A stretch of 64,000 nucleotides of DNA, taken from contig JBDWMA010000024.1 of NCBI GenBank assembly GCA_039972875.1, positions 62,001-126,000 on the forward strand, in the 5' to 3' direction. Below the pieces are notes generated by a model, which was not told the DNA's origin, made no database searches, and saw only the letters and a program-made list of their open reading frames with translations. How positions within the stretch are numbered: position 1 is the stretch's first letter; each line of letters begins with the position of its first letter. Below are positions 51,718 to 60,345 of the stretch, in pieces. A program made the translations under genes and the position numbers. This DNA is from Pseudoruegeria sp039972875. Its GTDB lineage: Bacteria; Pseudomonadota; Alphaproteobacteria; Rhodobacterales; Rhodobacteraceae.

Positions 51718-52908
51718 CTACTGGAGATCAGAAAATGCCGTTTGCAATCGATCGACCGCCTCTTGGACGTTGACGCGGGGGGTGCCAATGTTGAACCGCA
51801 TGAAGCTTTCTCCTCCGATCCCGAGTGTATGACCAGGCGTTGCCGCAATCTCAGCAGATTTGTAGATCCGGCTGTGAATTTCCGCGCGATCCATGCCCGT
51901 TCCAGCAAAGTCTACCCAAGATAGGTAAGTCGACTGCATTGGCATCGGGGCAATGCCCGGTATCGCGGCCAGCCCTTCGGTCAACAGCGCTGCGTTTGCG
52001 GCCAAATAGGCGCATAATTCGTCCACCCATTGCGCACCGTCGTCGGAGTAGGCAGCTTTGGTCAGAAGAACACCAAATAGATTGGGGCTGATGTCAAAGC
52101 TTCTGTGGAAAGCCGCGAAAGCCTTGCGTAATTCAGAGTCTGGTATGGACACACAACCGGTTCTGGCTCCAGCGATGTTAAAGGTCTTTGAGCCAGAGGT
52201 TGTCATGATCAATCGATCTTTAATTTCCGGTGCGGCGATAGGCATGGGGATATGTTTATGGCCGGGAAACACCAGATCGTGGTGGATCTCGTCTGAGACA
52301 ATAAGTAGATCATGTTTTATGCAAAACGCAGCTAAATCGGTCAGTTCTTGTTGGGTCCAGACGCGGCCTGCTGGATTGTGTGGCGAACTGACAAGGATCA
52401 TCCGCTCTTTTCCAGTCATCAAGCCTTCATAAGCCGCGAAGTCCATTTCATAGAGGCCGTCGCGTTGAACAAGGGGCAACTCGGTCAAGGTCCGTCTCGT
52501 CTTTTTTACTTTTACGCCAAATTCATGATACACGGGCGAAAACACTGCGATATGATCGGTAACATCGGTAAAGCATTGGATTGTCATAGCAATCCCATGG
52601 CCCAAGCCAAAAGTCGTAAACATCCATTCTGGGTCCGCCTTCCAGCCGTGGCGGGTTTCCATCCAATTGGCGACAGCGTCATAATATGCGGGCATGCCTG
52701 AGAAGTACCCGTAATTTGCAATATCGATCTGTTTTCGCAGCGCGGATTGCAGAAACTCAGGTGCCGCAAAATCCATATCGGCGATCCACATGGCCAAACC
52801 ATTCTCAGGAGGGACCCCAAAAGCGGCTTCCATCCCGTCCCATTTGGCGGAATTTGTCCCGCGTCGGTCTATGACTGTGTCAAATGAAGTGGAATTTGTT
52901 GGGTTCAT
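51718..52908 (-). CDS. MalY/PatB-type C-S lyase (cystathionine beta-lyase-like)
   Basis: A 396-residue fold-type I PLP enzyme. WIADMDFAAP near the N-terminus, SSPHNPAGRVWT (174-185), SDEIHHDL (205-212) and the Schiff-base lysine Lys241 (TTSGSKTFNIAGART) define the MalY/PatB group. Members cleave cystathionine or other cysteine conjugates to a thiol, pyruvate and ammonia. In roseobacters such enzymes may also act on S-containing conjugates. Divergent from def across 95 bases. Confidence 0.92.
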   Translation of the reverse strand: MNPTNSTSFDTVIDRRGTNSAKWDGMEAAFGVPPENGLAMWIADMDFAAPEFLQSALRKQIDIANYGYFSGMPAYYDAVANWMETRHGWKADPEWMFTTFGLGHGIAMTIQCFTDVTDHIAVFSPVYHEFGVKVKKTRRTLTELPLVQRDGLYEMDFAAYEGLMTGKERMILVSSPHNPAGRVWTQQELTDLAAFCIKHDLLIVSDEIHHDLVFPGHKHIPMPIAAPEIKDRLIMTTSGSKTFNIAGARTGCVSIPDSELRKAFAAFHRSFDISPNLFGVLLTKAAYSDDGAQWVDELCAYLAANAALLTEGLAAIPGIAPMPMQSTYLSWVDFAGTGMDRAEIHSRIYKSAEIAATPGHTLGIGGESFMRFNIGTPRVNVQEAVDRLQTAFSDLQ

Positions 52909-53003
52909 TGGGGCTCTCCGGATAAATTTTCCTCAAGCTAATCTTTCCGATGCGGAGTGCAAGAGCGTTGCACGTTGCGTCTTGTTGGCCTAAATGATCT
53001 GCC

Positions 53004-53525
53004 ATGAGCATTCGACCGATCTTGATCCATCCCGATCCGCGCCTGAAAAAGGTAGCCGAAGCCGTTGACGGCGTATCACCTGAGCTGAAAAAGCTGGCCG
53101 ATGATATGCTTGAGACTATGTATGACGCCCCCGGAATCGGATTGGCGGCGCCTCAGCTTGGGATCTCAAAACGTATTATCGTCATGGACTGTGTGAACAC
53201 TGAGGGTGAGGCTCCTGCGCCCATGGTGATGGTTAATCCAGAGGTTCTCTGGTCTTCTGAGGAAACCAGTGTTTACGAGGAAGGGTGTCTTTCAATTCCT
53301 GATCAATATGCCGATGTCACGCGCCCGACCGAGGTTGAGGTCCGTTGGACCGCCATCGATGGTGCGGCGCAATCTGGGAAATTTGGTGAATTATGGGCCA
53401 CCTGCGTACAACATGAAATCGATCACTTGGACGGAAAATTGTTCATTGATTACCTGAAACCGCTGAAACGACAGATGATCACACGCAAAATGCAAAAGCT
53501 AAAACGCGAAAAGGCCCGCGCATGA
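53004..53525 (+). CDS. def: Peptide deformylase
   Basis: A 173-residue metalloenzyme removing the formyl group from nascent proteins. All three motifs are intact: GIGLAAPQ (44-51), EEGCLSIP (92-99, metal ligand Cys95) and HEIDH (137-141, His137/His141 ligands, Glu138 catalytic). First of a def-def-like-fmt operon with four-base overlaps. Alone it should supply the cell's deformylase activity. Confidence 0.97.
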   Translation: MSIRPILIHPDPRLKKVAEAVDGVSPELKKLADDMLETMYDAPGIGLAAPQLGISKRIIVMDCVNTEGEAPAPMVMVNPEVLWSSEETSVYEEGCLSIPDQYADVTRPTEVEVRWTAIDGAAQSGKFGELWATCVQHEIDHLDGKLFIDYLKPLKRQMITRKMQKLKREKARA

Positions 53526-54025
53526 CGTCCCGTACATGTCTACCGTATCCGGATAAACGGTTGCGGACAGCCGCGGCACCGGTCACCGAAATCACAGATG
53601 AGATTCGCGGCCACTGGCAGGATATGATCGACACGATGGAGGTCATGCCCGGTGTGGGACTTGGCGCACCACAGATCGGTGTGATGTTGCGGCTGGCCGT
53701 TGTTGATGCCTCTGAAGAGCGGGGGCAGGCGGTTCGAATGGCCAATCCTGAAATCCTGCATGCGTCGGCGAAACTACGCCCCCATGAGGAAGCAAGCCCA
53801 AATCTGCCTGGCGTCTCTGCTGTCATCGAACGCCCACGTGCGGTCACCGTTCGTTTTATGAACGAGCAGGGTGAAGTTGAAGAGCGGGATTTTGTTAGCC
53901 TTTGGGCAACGTCTGTGCAGCACCAGATTGATCATTTGAATGGTAAGCTTTTTATCGACCATCTTAAACCTTTGAAACGCCAGATGTTGATCAAGAAATC
54001 TCAGAAATCTAGGAAGACCCGATGA
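53522..54025 (+). CDS. Degenerate peptide deformylase paralogue
   Basis: A 167-residue deformylase-fold protein. Motif 1 is GVGLGAPQ. Motif 2 reads EEASPNLP, so the metal-ligand cysteine is replaced (Ser92). Motif 3 reads HQIDH (134-138): the catalytic glutamate is Gln135, although both histidines remain. Hydrolysis as in classical deformylases is therefore unlikely. The open frame, coupling to def and fmt and fully conserved fold positions argue against a decaying pseudogene. A binding or regulatory role is possible. Related inactive-looking second copies occur in this operon in other Rhodobacterales to my knowledge. Confidence 0.85.
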   Translation: MTSRTCLPYPDKRLRTAAAPVTEITDEIRGHWQDMIDTMEVMPGVGLGAPQIGVMLRLAVVDASEERGQAVRMANPEILHASAKLRPHEEASPNLPGVSAVIERPRAVTVRFMNEQGEVEERDFVSLWATSVQHQIDHLNGKLFIDHLKPLKRQMLIKKSQKSRKTR

Positions 54026-54921
54026 AAGTTGTGTTCATGGGGACGCCGGATTTTTCCGTGCCCGTGCTCGAAGCATTGGTTGAGGCCGGGCATGAAATTG
54101 TCTGTGTTTATTGTCAGCCACCGCGCCCCGCGGGGCGCGGTAAAAAGGATCGGCCTACCCCGGTACATGCCCGCGCTGATGCGCTTGGTTTACCGGTTCG
54201 TCACCCGGTGAGTTTAAAAAACGAGGAAGCGCAGTCGGAATTTTCGGCGTTGAACGCAGATATAGCGGTTGTTGTCGCCTATGGTTTGATTTTGCCTCAG
54301 GCTATTCTTGATGCTCCAACACGTGGCTGTTTGAACATTCATGCATCTTTGCTGCCGCGTTGGCGTGGTGCTGCGCCCATTCATCGTGCGGTCATGGCGG
54401 GTGATACTGAGTCGGGAGTTTGTATTATGCAAATGGATGCCGGTTTGGATACGGGTGACGTCCTTGCCCGCAGCATACTCCCTATTGGTGTCACGGAAAC
54501 AACCGCGCAATTGCACGATCGCCTGTCCATTCTTGGTGCCGCGGAAATCGTCAACTCACTTGCGGCCATTGATCAACTGGTACCTGTACCCCAACCGACC
54601 GATGGGATCACCTATGCCCACAAAATCAATAAAGCTGAGGCCCGCATCGATTGGACCACCTCTGCCCAAGAGGTAGATCGCAAGATCCGGGGTCTTTCGC
54701 CTTTTCCGGGCGCTTGGTGCCAAAGTGGAGACGAACGGCTGAAACTTTTGGCATCTTGTCAGATCGATGGGGATGGTTCCCCCGGAGAAGTCTTGGACGC
54801 CCTCACAATTGCTTGCAGCTCTGGGGCGGTGAGCATCACCAGAGCACAACGTCACGGAAAACGGGCTATGGATGTACAAGAGCTCTTGTTGGGGTTCACG
54901 CCCAATAACCCTTTAACCTGA
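54022..54921 (+). CDS. fmt: Methionyl-tRNA formyltransferase
   Basis: A 299-residue enzyme that formylates initiator Met-tRNA with 10-formyltetrahydrofolate. The N-terminal VFMGTPDFSVPVLEAL, the catalytic region NIHASLLPRWRGAAPIHRA and the C-terminal OB domain (GLSPFPGAWC) are present. It overlaps the degenerate deformylase gene by four bases. It is last in the operon. Confidence 0.97.
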   Translation: MKVVFMGTPDFSVPVLEALVEAGHEIVCVYCQPPRPAGRGKKDRPTPVHARADALGLPVRHPVSLKNEEAQSEFSALNADIAVVVAYGLILPQAILDAPTRGCLNIHASLLPRWRGAAPIHRAVMAGDTESGVCIMQMDAGLDTGDVLARSILPIGVTETTAQLHDRLSILGAAEIVNSLAAIDQLVPVPQPTDGITYAHKINKAEARIDWTTSAQEVDRKIRGLSPFPGAWCQSGDERLKLLASCQIDGDGSPGEVLDALTIACSSGAVSITRAQRHGKRAMDVQELLLGFTPNNPLT

Positions 54922-54930
54922 TTTCAGCTT

Positions 54931-54970
54931 AATAAAAATCTGCCGGAACCAATAAAAATCTGGCGGTCCC
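54931..54970. repeat. Tandem 20-base repeat
   Basis: Two adjacent 20-base units, each beginning AATAAAAATCTG, match at 17 of 20 positions (54931-54950 and 54951-54970). They lie 10 bases after fmt and 46 bases before the GlsB-type gene, in its likely promoter region. No function is assigned. Confidence 0.8.
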
Positions 54971-55016
54971 ACCTAATTTAGGTAACGCTTCAAACATACA
55001 AAACCGGAGCGGTGCT

Positions 55017-55253
55017 ATGTCTGTACTTATGTTATTGATCGTTGGGGCGGCGGCGGGTTTCATTGCCACCCGTGTCATGGACATTGAGGCGAGCGTGCCG
55101 GTGACTATTGCCGTAGGTGTAATCGGTGCATTGGTTGGCGGTCTGATTTTGCGGGTTGTGTTGGCCGCATTTGGCATGCTCTCTGGTTTTTTGGGTGCAA
55201 TCCTTGGGGCACTCTTGTTGATTTGGATTTATCAGACCTATTTCAACAAATGA
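55017..55253 (+). CDS. GlsB/YeaQ/YmgE-family stress-response membrane protein
   Basis: A 78-residue protein with three hydrophobic helices and the glycine-rich GAAAGFIATRVMD and GVIGALVGGLILR of the transglycosylase-associated (Transgly_assoc) family. Such small membrane proteins are often induced by envelope or general stress; the biochemical role is unknown. Its last 16 bases overlap the convergent TRIC-type gene. The upstream tandem repeat may be regulatory. Confidence 0.88.
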   Translation: MSVLMLLIVGAAAGFIATRVMDIEASVPVTIAVGVIGALVGGLILRVVLAAFGMLSGFLGAILGALLLIWIYQTYFNK

Positions 55254-55879
55254 TCAGAGTCTCGTTTTGGTTGGGATTTGTACACTGGCAATTTCCAACC
55301 GAGTGTGATGCTGCCAGCCCGTAGGATGAACGTAACCACGGCCGTGCTGACCATCGCGATATATAGTGGCCAATCCAAAAATAAGACGACAAGCCCCGCA
55401 ACGGCGCCACTCATACAGGCTGTTGCATAGATCTCGCCTTGCTTGAGGACGAGCGGAACCTCATTGGCGACAACATCCCGCATCAAGCCACCCAGCGTGC
55501 CGGTAATGATGCTCATGACGATAATAATCGGGCCAGAATGCCCCATCGATTGGGTCACCCCAAAACCAACGGTAACAGCCACAGCCAGAGCAACCGCATC
55601 TAGCCAAACAATCCAGGTTTTCCGACTGTCCACCAAATGCGCGGTGAAATAGACAACCACGGAGGCCAGTGTGGCAAGGCCGAGATAGCTCGGGCTGTCG
55701 ATCCAAAATACCGGATCACGATTCAGCAAGATGTCTCTGATTGTTCCACCACCGATGGCGGTGAGGGATCCCAAAAATATGAATCCGATGATATCCAGCT
55801 GCGCGCGACTCGCGACCAGAGCGCCGGTCATCGCAAAAACGATAACCGCTGTATGGTCCAAAAGAGCAAATCCGGTCAC
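55238..55879 (-). CDS. TRIC-family (UPF0126) membrane cation channel protein
   Basis: A 213-residue membrane protein with about seven helices in two UPF0126 repeats, each having the kinked GGG turn: LTAIGGGTIRDILL (first) and TGTLGGLMRDVVANE (second). Prokaryotic TRIC channels pass potassium and other cations. It is the last gene of the ispH-DUF3429-rnhA operon, coupled to rnhA by four bases. Confidence 0.9.
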   Translation of the reverse strand: MTGFALLDHTAVIVFAMTGALVASRAQLDIIGFIFLGSLTAIGGGTIRDILLNRDPVFWIDSPSYLGLATLASVVVYFTAHLVDSRKTWIVWLDAVALAVAVTVGFGVTQSMGHSGPIIIVMSIITGTLGGLMRDVVANEVPLVLKQGEIYATACMSGAVAGLVVLFLDWPLYIAMVSTAVVTFILRAGSITLGWKLPVYKSQPKRDSDHLLK

Positions 55880-56349
55880 GCGGAGCCCTTGGTTTTTTTC
55901 GGTTTGTACGGTGCCATTCCAGCCCGGGCAAGCTCATCGGCTTTTTCGTTCTCGGGATGACCCGCGTGGCCTTTAACCCACTCCCATGTCACTCGATGCC
56001 GTGCTTGAGCCTCGTCCAGCCTGCGCCACAGATCCTCGTTTTTAACGGGTTTTCTGGTCGATGTTTTCCAGCCGTTTTTCTTCCAACCAAACATCCATTG
56101 GGTGATGCCACCCTTGACGTAGGCACTGTCGGTTACAACGGTCACTGTGCTGGGACGTTCTAATGCCTCTAGCGCATTGATCGCGGCCAACATTTCCATC
56201 CGGTTGTTGGTGGTTTCAACTTCGCCGCCCTTAAGCTCACGGGTTTTTAGAACCGCGTCGTCATTCCGGGCGATCAATAGGGCACCCCAACCGCCGGGGC
56301 CGGGATTTCCGGAGCATGCTCCGTCGGTATATGCGTATAATTTTGCCAT
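55876..56349 (-). CDS. rnhA: Ribonuclease HI
   Basis: A 157-residue nuclease that cuts RNA in RNA-DNA hybrids. Catalytic residues are Asp9 (AYTDGACSGNPGPGGWG), Glu52 (NNRMEMLAA) and Asp74 (VVTDSAYVKGGI), with the fourth acid in the C-terminal KADELARAG and the histidine loop KGHAGHPENE. Standard length. It follows the DUF3429 gene by 72 bases. Confidence 0.96.
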   Translation of the reverse strand: MAKLYAYTDGACSGNPGPGGWGALLIARNDDAVLKTRELKGGEVETTNNRMEMLAAINALEALERPSTVTVVTDSAYVKGGITQWMFGWKKNGWKTSTRKPVKNEDLWRRLDEAQARHRVTWEWVKGHAGHPENEKADELARAGMAPYKPKKTKGSA

Positions 56350-56421
56350 GGCGCTCTGTTAGTTGATTGTCTGACAGAGTGCCAGACAAACTCAAATTGA
56401 CCTAAGGGTTTTCAGGCGGTT

Positions 56422-56874
56422 CTAAAAATGGATTCCGATGTACAAACAGCCCAGAACCACAGCCGTTAATAAACTGCGTAGCCACATCCACCATCTCGGG
56501 GCAATGGTTCCATACCAAAAGTAAAAATCGAACAGCAACAAGACTGAAAAGCCCTCAATCAACGCCCAGAGTGGATCTTGAACTCCGCTGCTCACGGCGA
56601 AAAATGCCCAAAGCGCCGGAAAGACGGATAGGCAGTAGCCGATTGTTGCAGGTCGCCCTGCGGTTTGAGCGGCAAATCCCCAAAGAACCCCTGACATAAA
56701 GCACAATATGACAATGCCATACCCGTGCAGCACGGTGGTGCCTGACAGGCGCGATGGGAGTAAACCCCGTAATGGGCTGGTCAAATCTGGAAGCAAGTGA
56801 CTTAAGGCACCCCAGACAAAGGGCAACAGCCCTGCCAAGCCCAGATATAACGCGGCTTTAGGGATGCGTCTCAT
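56422..56874 (-). CDS. DUF3429 membrane protein
   Basis: A 150-residue inner-membrane protein with five hydrophobic segments. LYLGLAGLLPFVWGAL at the start, YGIVILCFMSGVLWGFA in the middle and WYGTIAPRWWMWLRSLLT near the end match DUF3429. Function unknown. It overlaps ispH by four bases, so they are co-translated. Confidence 0.85.
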   Translation of the reverse strand: MRRIPKAALYLGLAGLLPFVWGALSHLLPDLTSPLRGLLPSRLSGTTVLHGYGIVILCFMSGVLWGFAAQTAGRPATIGYCLSVFPALWAFFAVSSGVQDPLWALIEGFSVLLLFDFYFWYGTIAPRWWMWLRSLLTAVVLGCLYIGIHF

Positions 56875-57827
56875 ACGGCTGGAATGCGCAGAACGCGTGG
56901 AACTTTGAATTCGACGTTCTCCTCGGCGGTTTCCACCAGTTCTACGGTTACGTTATAGCGGGCACGAAAGGCGTCCACGACTTCGTTGACAAGCACTTCG
57001 GGCGCCGATGCACCGGCCGTCAAACCAAGCGTATTGATGCCGTCTAATGCGCGCCAATCGATGTCCTTGGCGCGCTGTACAAGTTGCGAATATTGACAGC
57101 CAGCCGCGGCTCCAACTTCTACCAGACGTTTTGAATTGGATGAATTTGGTGCGCCAATAACCAGTATCGCGTCACATTGCCCGGCCATTTCTTTAACCGC
57201 GTGTTGGCGGTTGGTCGTGGCGTAGCAAATATCTTCTTTATGGGGGCCGACAATAGTTGGAAAACGATCGTTCAACGCTTTGACGACATTCGCAGTATCA
57301 TCAATAGAGAGCGTCGTCTGTGTAATATAGGCCAATTTGTTTTGATCCCGCACCGAGAGTGTCGCGACATCCTCTGGCGTTTCAACCAGAAGAACCTCCC
57401 CCTCGGGCAGTTGCCCCATTGTGCCAACCGTTTCAGGGTGGCCTTCGTGTCCGATCATGACCATTTGTAGCCCGTTTTCATGATGACGCTCAGCCTCAAT
57501 GTGGACTTTGGACACCAAGGGGCATGTGGCATCGACAAAAATCATTTCACGGGCTTCTGCGGCGGCAGGAACTGATTTTGGCACACCATGGGCCGAAAAA
57601 ATGACGGGGCGATCCAGCGGGCATTCGTCCAGTTCTTCGACAAAGACCGCGCCTTTGTTTCGTAACCCATCTACAACAAATTTATTGTGCACGATTTCAT
57701 GGCGTACATAGACGGGCGCGCCCCATTTTTCGAGGGCGAGCTCTACGATCTTAATGGCGCGTACAACACCGGCGCAAAAACCACGCGGTGCTGCGAGGTA
57801 AAGGGTCAGAGGTGGTTTGGTCATCAA
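56871..57827 (-). CDS. ispH: 4-hydroxy-3-methylbut-2-enyl diphosphate reductase
   Basis: A 318-residue iron-sulfur enzyme making IPP and DMAPP in the last step of the MEP isoprenoid route. The three cluster cysteines are seen in APRGFCAGV (Cys18), VDATCPLVSKVH, and later GAPNSSNSKRL with its preceding cysteine (CDAILVIG). HEIVHN and GHEGHPETVGT contribute substrate histidines. It starts MMTKPPLTLY; either methionine could serve. First gene of a minus-strand operon and divergent from the hydrolase. Confidence 0.95.
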   Translation of the reverse strand: MMTKPPLTLYLAAPRGFCAGVVRAIKIVELALEKWGAPVYVRHEIVHNKFVVDGLRNKGAVFVEELDECPLDRPVIFSAHGVPKSVPAAAEAREMIFVDATCPLVSKVHIEAERHHENGLQMVMIGHEGHPETVGTMGQLPEGEVLLVETPEDVATLSVRDQNKLAYITQTTLSIDDTANVVKALNDRFPTIVGPHKEDICYATTNRQHAVKEMAGQCDAILVIGAPNSSNSKRLVEVGAAAGCQYSQLVQRAKDIDWRALDGINTLGLTAGASAPEVLVNEVVDAFRARYNVTVELVETAEENVEFKVPRVLRIPAV

Positions 57828-58098
57828 CGGCTTTCCTGCGAATTGTTGTGCAAAGATGTAGACCGTTTACCGCCCTTGGCCAAGTCGGTTTGCAATGTGA
57901 TCGCAGTCTTTGCGGCCTCATGCAGTGTCGTGGGCGTTGATTTGCTAATACAAAAGCTGCGAAGTGGAATATTTGGTGCGCTGGCCAACGGTTGATTTTC
58001 TGCTGGTCAAAAACAAAACCGTTTATCGTGTTGAAATTCGGCTCTGCCCACGATCCTATGTGTCAAAATCTAATCCCTTCTTCGATAGGTTGCCTACA

Positions 58099-58896
58099 AT
58101 GACAGACCTCGACACTGCTTATGCCAATGCAGATTTCATTTCTGGTGCAGATCAATATCCGCTTCGATGGGAAGAAGCTGCCCATGAATGGCGCGAGATT
58201 GAACTGGCCGTGGGGCGCGCGCGTCTGAATATTCCATATGGAGCAAATTCAAGGAACAGTTTTGATCTGTTTTTGCCCTCTGGGCGTCCTGAAGGGGTCA
58301 TGGTCTTTGTTCATGGTGGGTACTGGCGACGGTTTGATAATAAATACTGGTCGCATTTTGCCGCCGGTGCGACCGCACGGGATTGGGCGGTGGCCATGCC
58401 TGCCTATACTTTGGCACCTGAAGCACGCATTTCAGAGATCACCGATGAAATTTGCAAGGCCGTTGAGAGGGTCGCCGCAGATGTATTGGGCCCCATTGTT
58501 TTGGTGGGCCACTCTGCCGGCGGGCATTTGGTATCGCGGATGCTATGTGAGGATGTGGGGCTGGATCAAGCCGTAGCCCACCGGATCCGTCATGTGGTTC
58601 CGATCTCTCCGGTATCTGATTTGCGTCCTTTGATTGAAACGCGCATGAATTTGGATCTTTGCATTGATGTAGATGAGGCCGCCGCAGAAAGCCCAATTTT
58701 GCATGTTCCGCAGATCTGCCCGGTTACGGTGTGGGTTGGGGCTGAGGAACGCCCAGTGTTTCTGGATCAGGCGCGTTGGTTGGCTGAGGCTTGGCCTGAT
58801 GCAACGCTTCGGATTGATCCAGGTCGCCACCATTTCGATGTGATCGATGGGTTGTACGATCCAGACAGTCCCATGATGAAGGCCATTTTGGGTTAA
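58099..58896 (+). CDS. Alpha/beta hydrolase (arylformamidase-like)
   Basis: A 265-residue serine hydrolase. The oxyanion motif HGGYW is at 72-76 and the nucleophile elbow GHSAGG has Ser139; a His near the end (GRHHFDVIDG) and an Asp complete the triad. HGGYW and the ending are like kynurenine formamidases of the AFMID type, but other esterases share them. The ATG at 58099 gives MTDLDTAYANADF. Upstream in-frame codons lie in the spacer. The end overlaps the P1 peptidase by four bases (convergent). Confidence 0.88.
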   Translation: MTDLDTAYANADFISGADQYPLRWEEAAHEWREIELAVGRARLNIPYGANSRNSFDLFLPSGRPEGVMVFVHGGYWRRFDNKYWSHFAAGATARDWAVAMPAYTLAPEARISEITDEICKAVERVAADVLGPIVLVGHSAGGHLVSRMLCEDVGLDQAVAHRIRHVVPISPVSDLRPLIETRMNLDLCIDVDEAAAESPILHVPQICPVTVWVGAEERPVFLDQARWLAEAWPDATLRIDPGRHHFDVIDGLYDPDSPMMKAILG

Positions 58897-59915
58897 TCTT
58901 TCGATGTTCCGAACCGTTCAGACCAGCTCTGTGGCATCCCTAATGGTGCGGCAGAGGCGGCATGGATCCCTCGGGCAATTGCGCGTGCCACACAGAGCGC
59001 TGCGGCATGCCCCAATAATAACGGATCAGTCACTTCGTCCTCTAGGGGGATTGCGCCGGTGCTGATAGCAAACATTAGATCGCCGTCAAAGGGAGTATGC
59101 GAAGGATAGAGCGCCCGAGCAAAGCCATCATGCGCCGCGGTGGCCATACGCTGGGCCTGTGCCTGCGTTAAATCTGCATCTGTGGCGACAATCCCAATAG
59201 TGGTGTTTTTCGTGGGCCCGCCTTTGATGGTGGGCAGGCTTTCAGGTGCATACGCCGCCTGAGGGGCAAGGCCAACGCCACCAAATTCCGAATTCATCTC
59301 AAAAGGGGCGGCCCAAAAATGCGGACCATTGGCAACGATAGGGCTTCCTAATGCGTTGACGGCAATGATCGCACCAACAGTCTGTCCGCTCGGCAAAATA
59401 ACCGAAGCCGACCCTAATCCACCTCGTAGGGTGGCGGTGGTTGCACCAAATCCGGCCCCGATGGATCCCAAAGGAAAAGAAGTTGTCGCGTTGGCCAGCG
59501 CGGCGCGTCCCAGTTGCGCATAGGGATTTTGCTCCCAGTTTTTGTCGCCGCCATTGGTTAAATCGAATAGGATTGCGGCGGGAACAATAGGAACCCTTTG
59601 ATCGCCTACCAGAAAACCGCGATCTTGCAGGCGCAAGGCATCCACGACACCGGATGCTGCGTCTAAACCAAAGGCAGACCCGCCAGAGAGGACAAGCGCG
59701 TCCACTTTTTGAACGGTCTTGTCCGGTGCCAAAAGGTCTGTTTCTCTTGTTCCTGGTGCCCCGCCCATGACGTGTACTGCTGTTGTCATAGGCTCCTGAC
59801 CAATCAAAACAGTACTGCCAGATCTGAGGGTTGAGTCTGATGCATTTCCGATGCGCAAACCTGCAACATCGGTAATGAGGTTTTGCGCGCCGGGGACGAG
59901 CTGATTGTGGGACAT
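58893..59915 (-). CDS. P1 (DmpA/NylC-type) self-processing peptidase
   Basis: A 340-residue N-terminal-nucleophile hydrolase of the P1/S58 family, which includes DmpA aminopeptidase and the nylon oligomer hydrolase NylC. The likely self-cleavage site is Asn237-Thr238 in GGPTKNTTIGIVATDAD, freeing Thr238 as nucleophile. Other motifs are LSGGSAFGLDAASGV (77-90) and GSIGAGFGATTATLRGG. The start at 59915 is used because the conserved part begins soon after. Natural substrate unknown. Confidence 0.88.
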   Translation of the reverse strand: MSHNQLVPGAQNLITDVAGLRIGNASDSTLRSGSTVLIGQEPMTTAVHVMGGAPGTRETDLLAPDKTVQKVDALVLSGGSAFGLDAASGVVDALRLQDRGFLVGDQRVPIVPAAILFDLTNGGDKNWEQNPYAQLGRAALANATTSFPLGSIGAGFGATTATLRGGLGSASVILPSGQTVGAIIAVNALGSPIVANGPHFWAAPFEMNSEFGGVGLAPQAAYAPESLPTIKGGPTKNTTIGIVATDADLTQAQAQRMATAAHDGFARALYPSHTPFDGDLMFAISTGAIPLEDEVTDPLLLGHAAALCVARAIARGIHAASAAPLGMPQSWSERFGTSKD

Positions 59916-60068
59916 TTTGCGGCCTATAATGCTGAATTGTTGGAAAGAGAGTAGGCACGTTTTCAGATGCATTACAGCGCCCAGACTGAAAATATCACCT
60001 AAAATCGTGGCAATACAGAGTTGGAACCTCTACCTATCCACAGAACGATACAAAGGAATTGCGGACAA

Positions 60069-60338
60069 ATGATTGCGCTTTTGCGTCTTGGGGTGATCGG
60101 AGCGGTTGTTTTAACGGTGGTCTATATCATCGTTTCGCTTTATTCGCGCTCCGTAAGGCGTGGAAAACTGGAACGGCGATTTGATGAAGAGGGGCATCCA
60201 ACCAAAAGTCGGGATGCCTTTATAACCGCAGGGCTTGCGGATTATGAAAAATCACTACGCCGAAAGCTGATCCTGTTGGTCTATATTATCCCAGTTTTGG
60301 TGGTCGCCATGCTGGTCTATCTGATGAATTTTACGTGA
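60069..60338 (+). CDS. Small two-helix membrane protein
   Basis: An 89-residue protein with helices at about 6-26 and 66-87 and a charged middle part (RSVRRGKLERRFDEEGHPTKSRDAF, written here in parts: RSVRRGKLERRFDEE then GHPTKSRDAF). I recognise it as a conserved roseobacter protein without known function. The ATG at 60069 is chosen because it begins at the helix. It lies seven bases before the DUF1523 gene, suggesting a joint membrane role. Confidence 0.78.
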   Translation: MIALLRLGVIGAVVLTVVYIIVSLYSRSVRRGKLERRFDEEGHPTKSRDAFITAGLADYEKSLRRKLILLVYIIPVLVVAMLVYLMNFT

Positions 60339-60345
60339 GGAAATA

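Noticed and set aside
53522..54025. Pseudogene call for the second deformylase
   Set aside because: No frameshift or stop, full length, and translational coupling on both sides; the changes are limited to catalytic positions.
60021..60040. Another DnaA-like TATCCACAG near 60028 and an in-frame TTG start at 60021
   Set aside because: The match is imperfect and isolated, and the protein start at 60069 fits better because it begins at the membrane helix.
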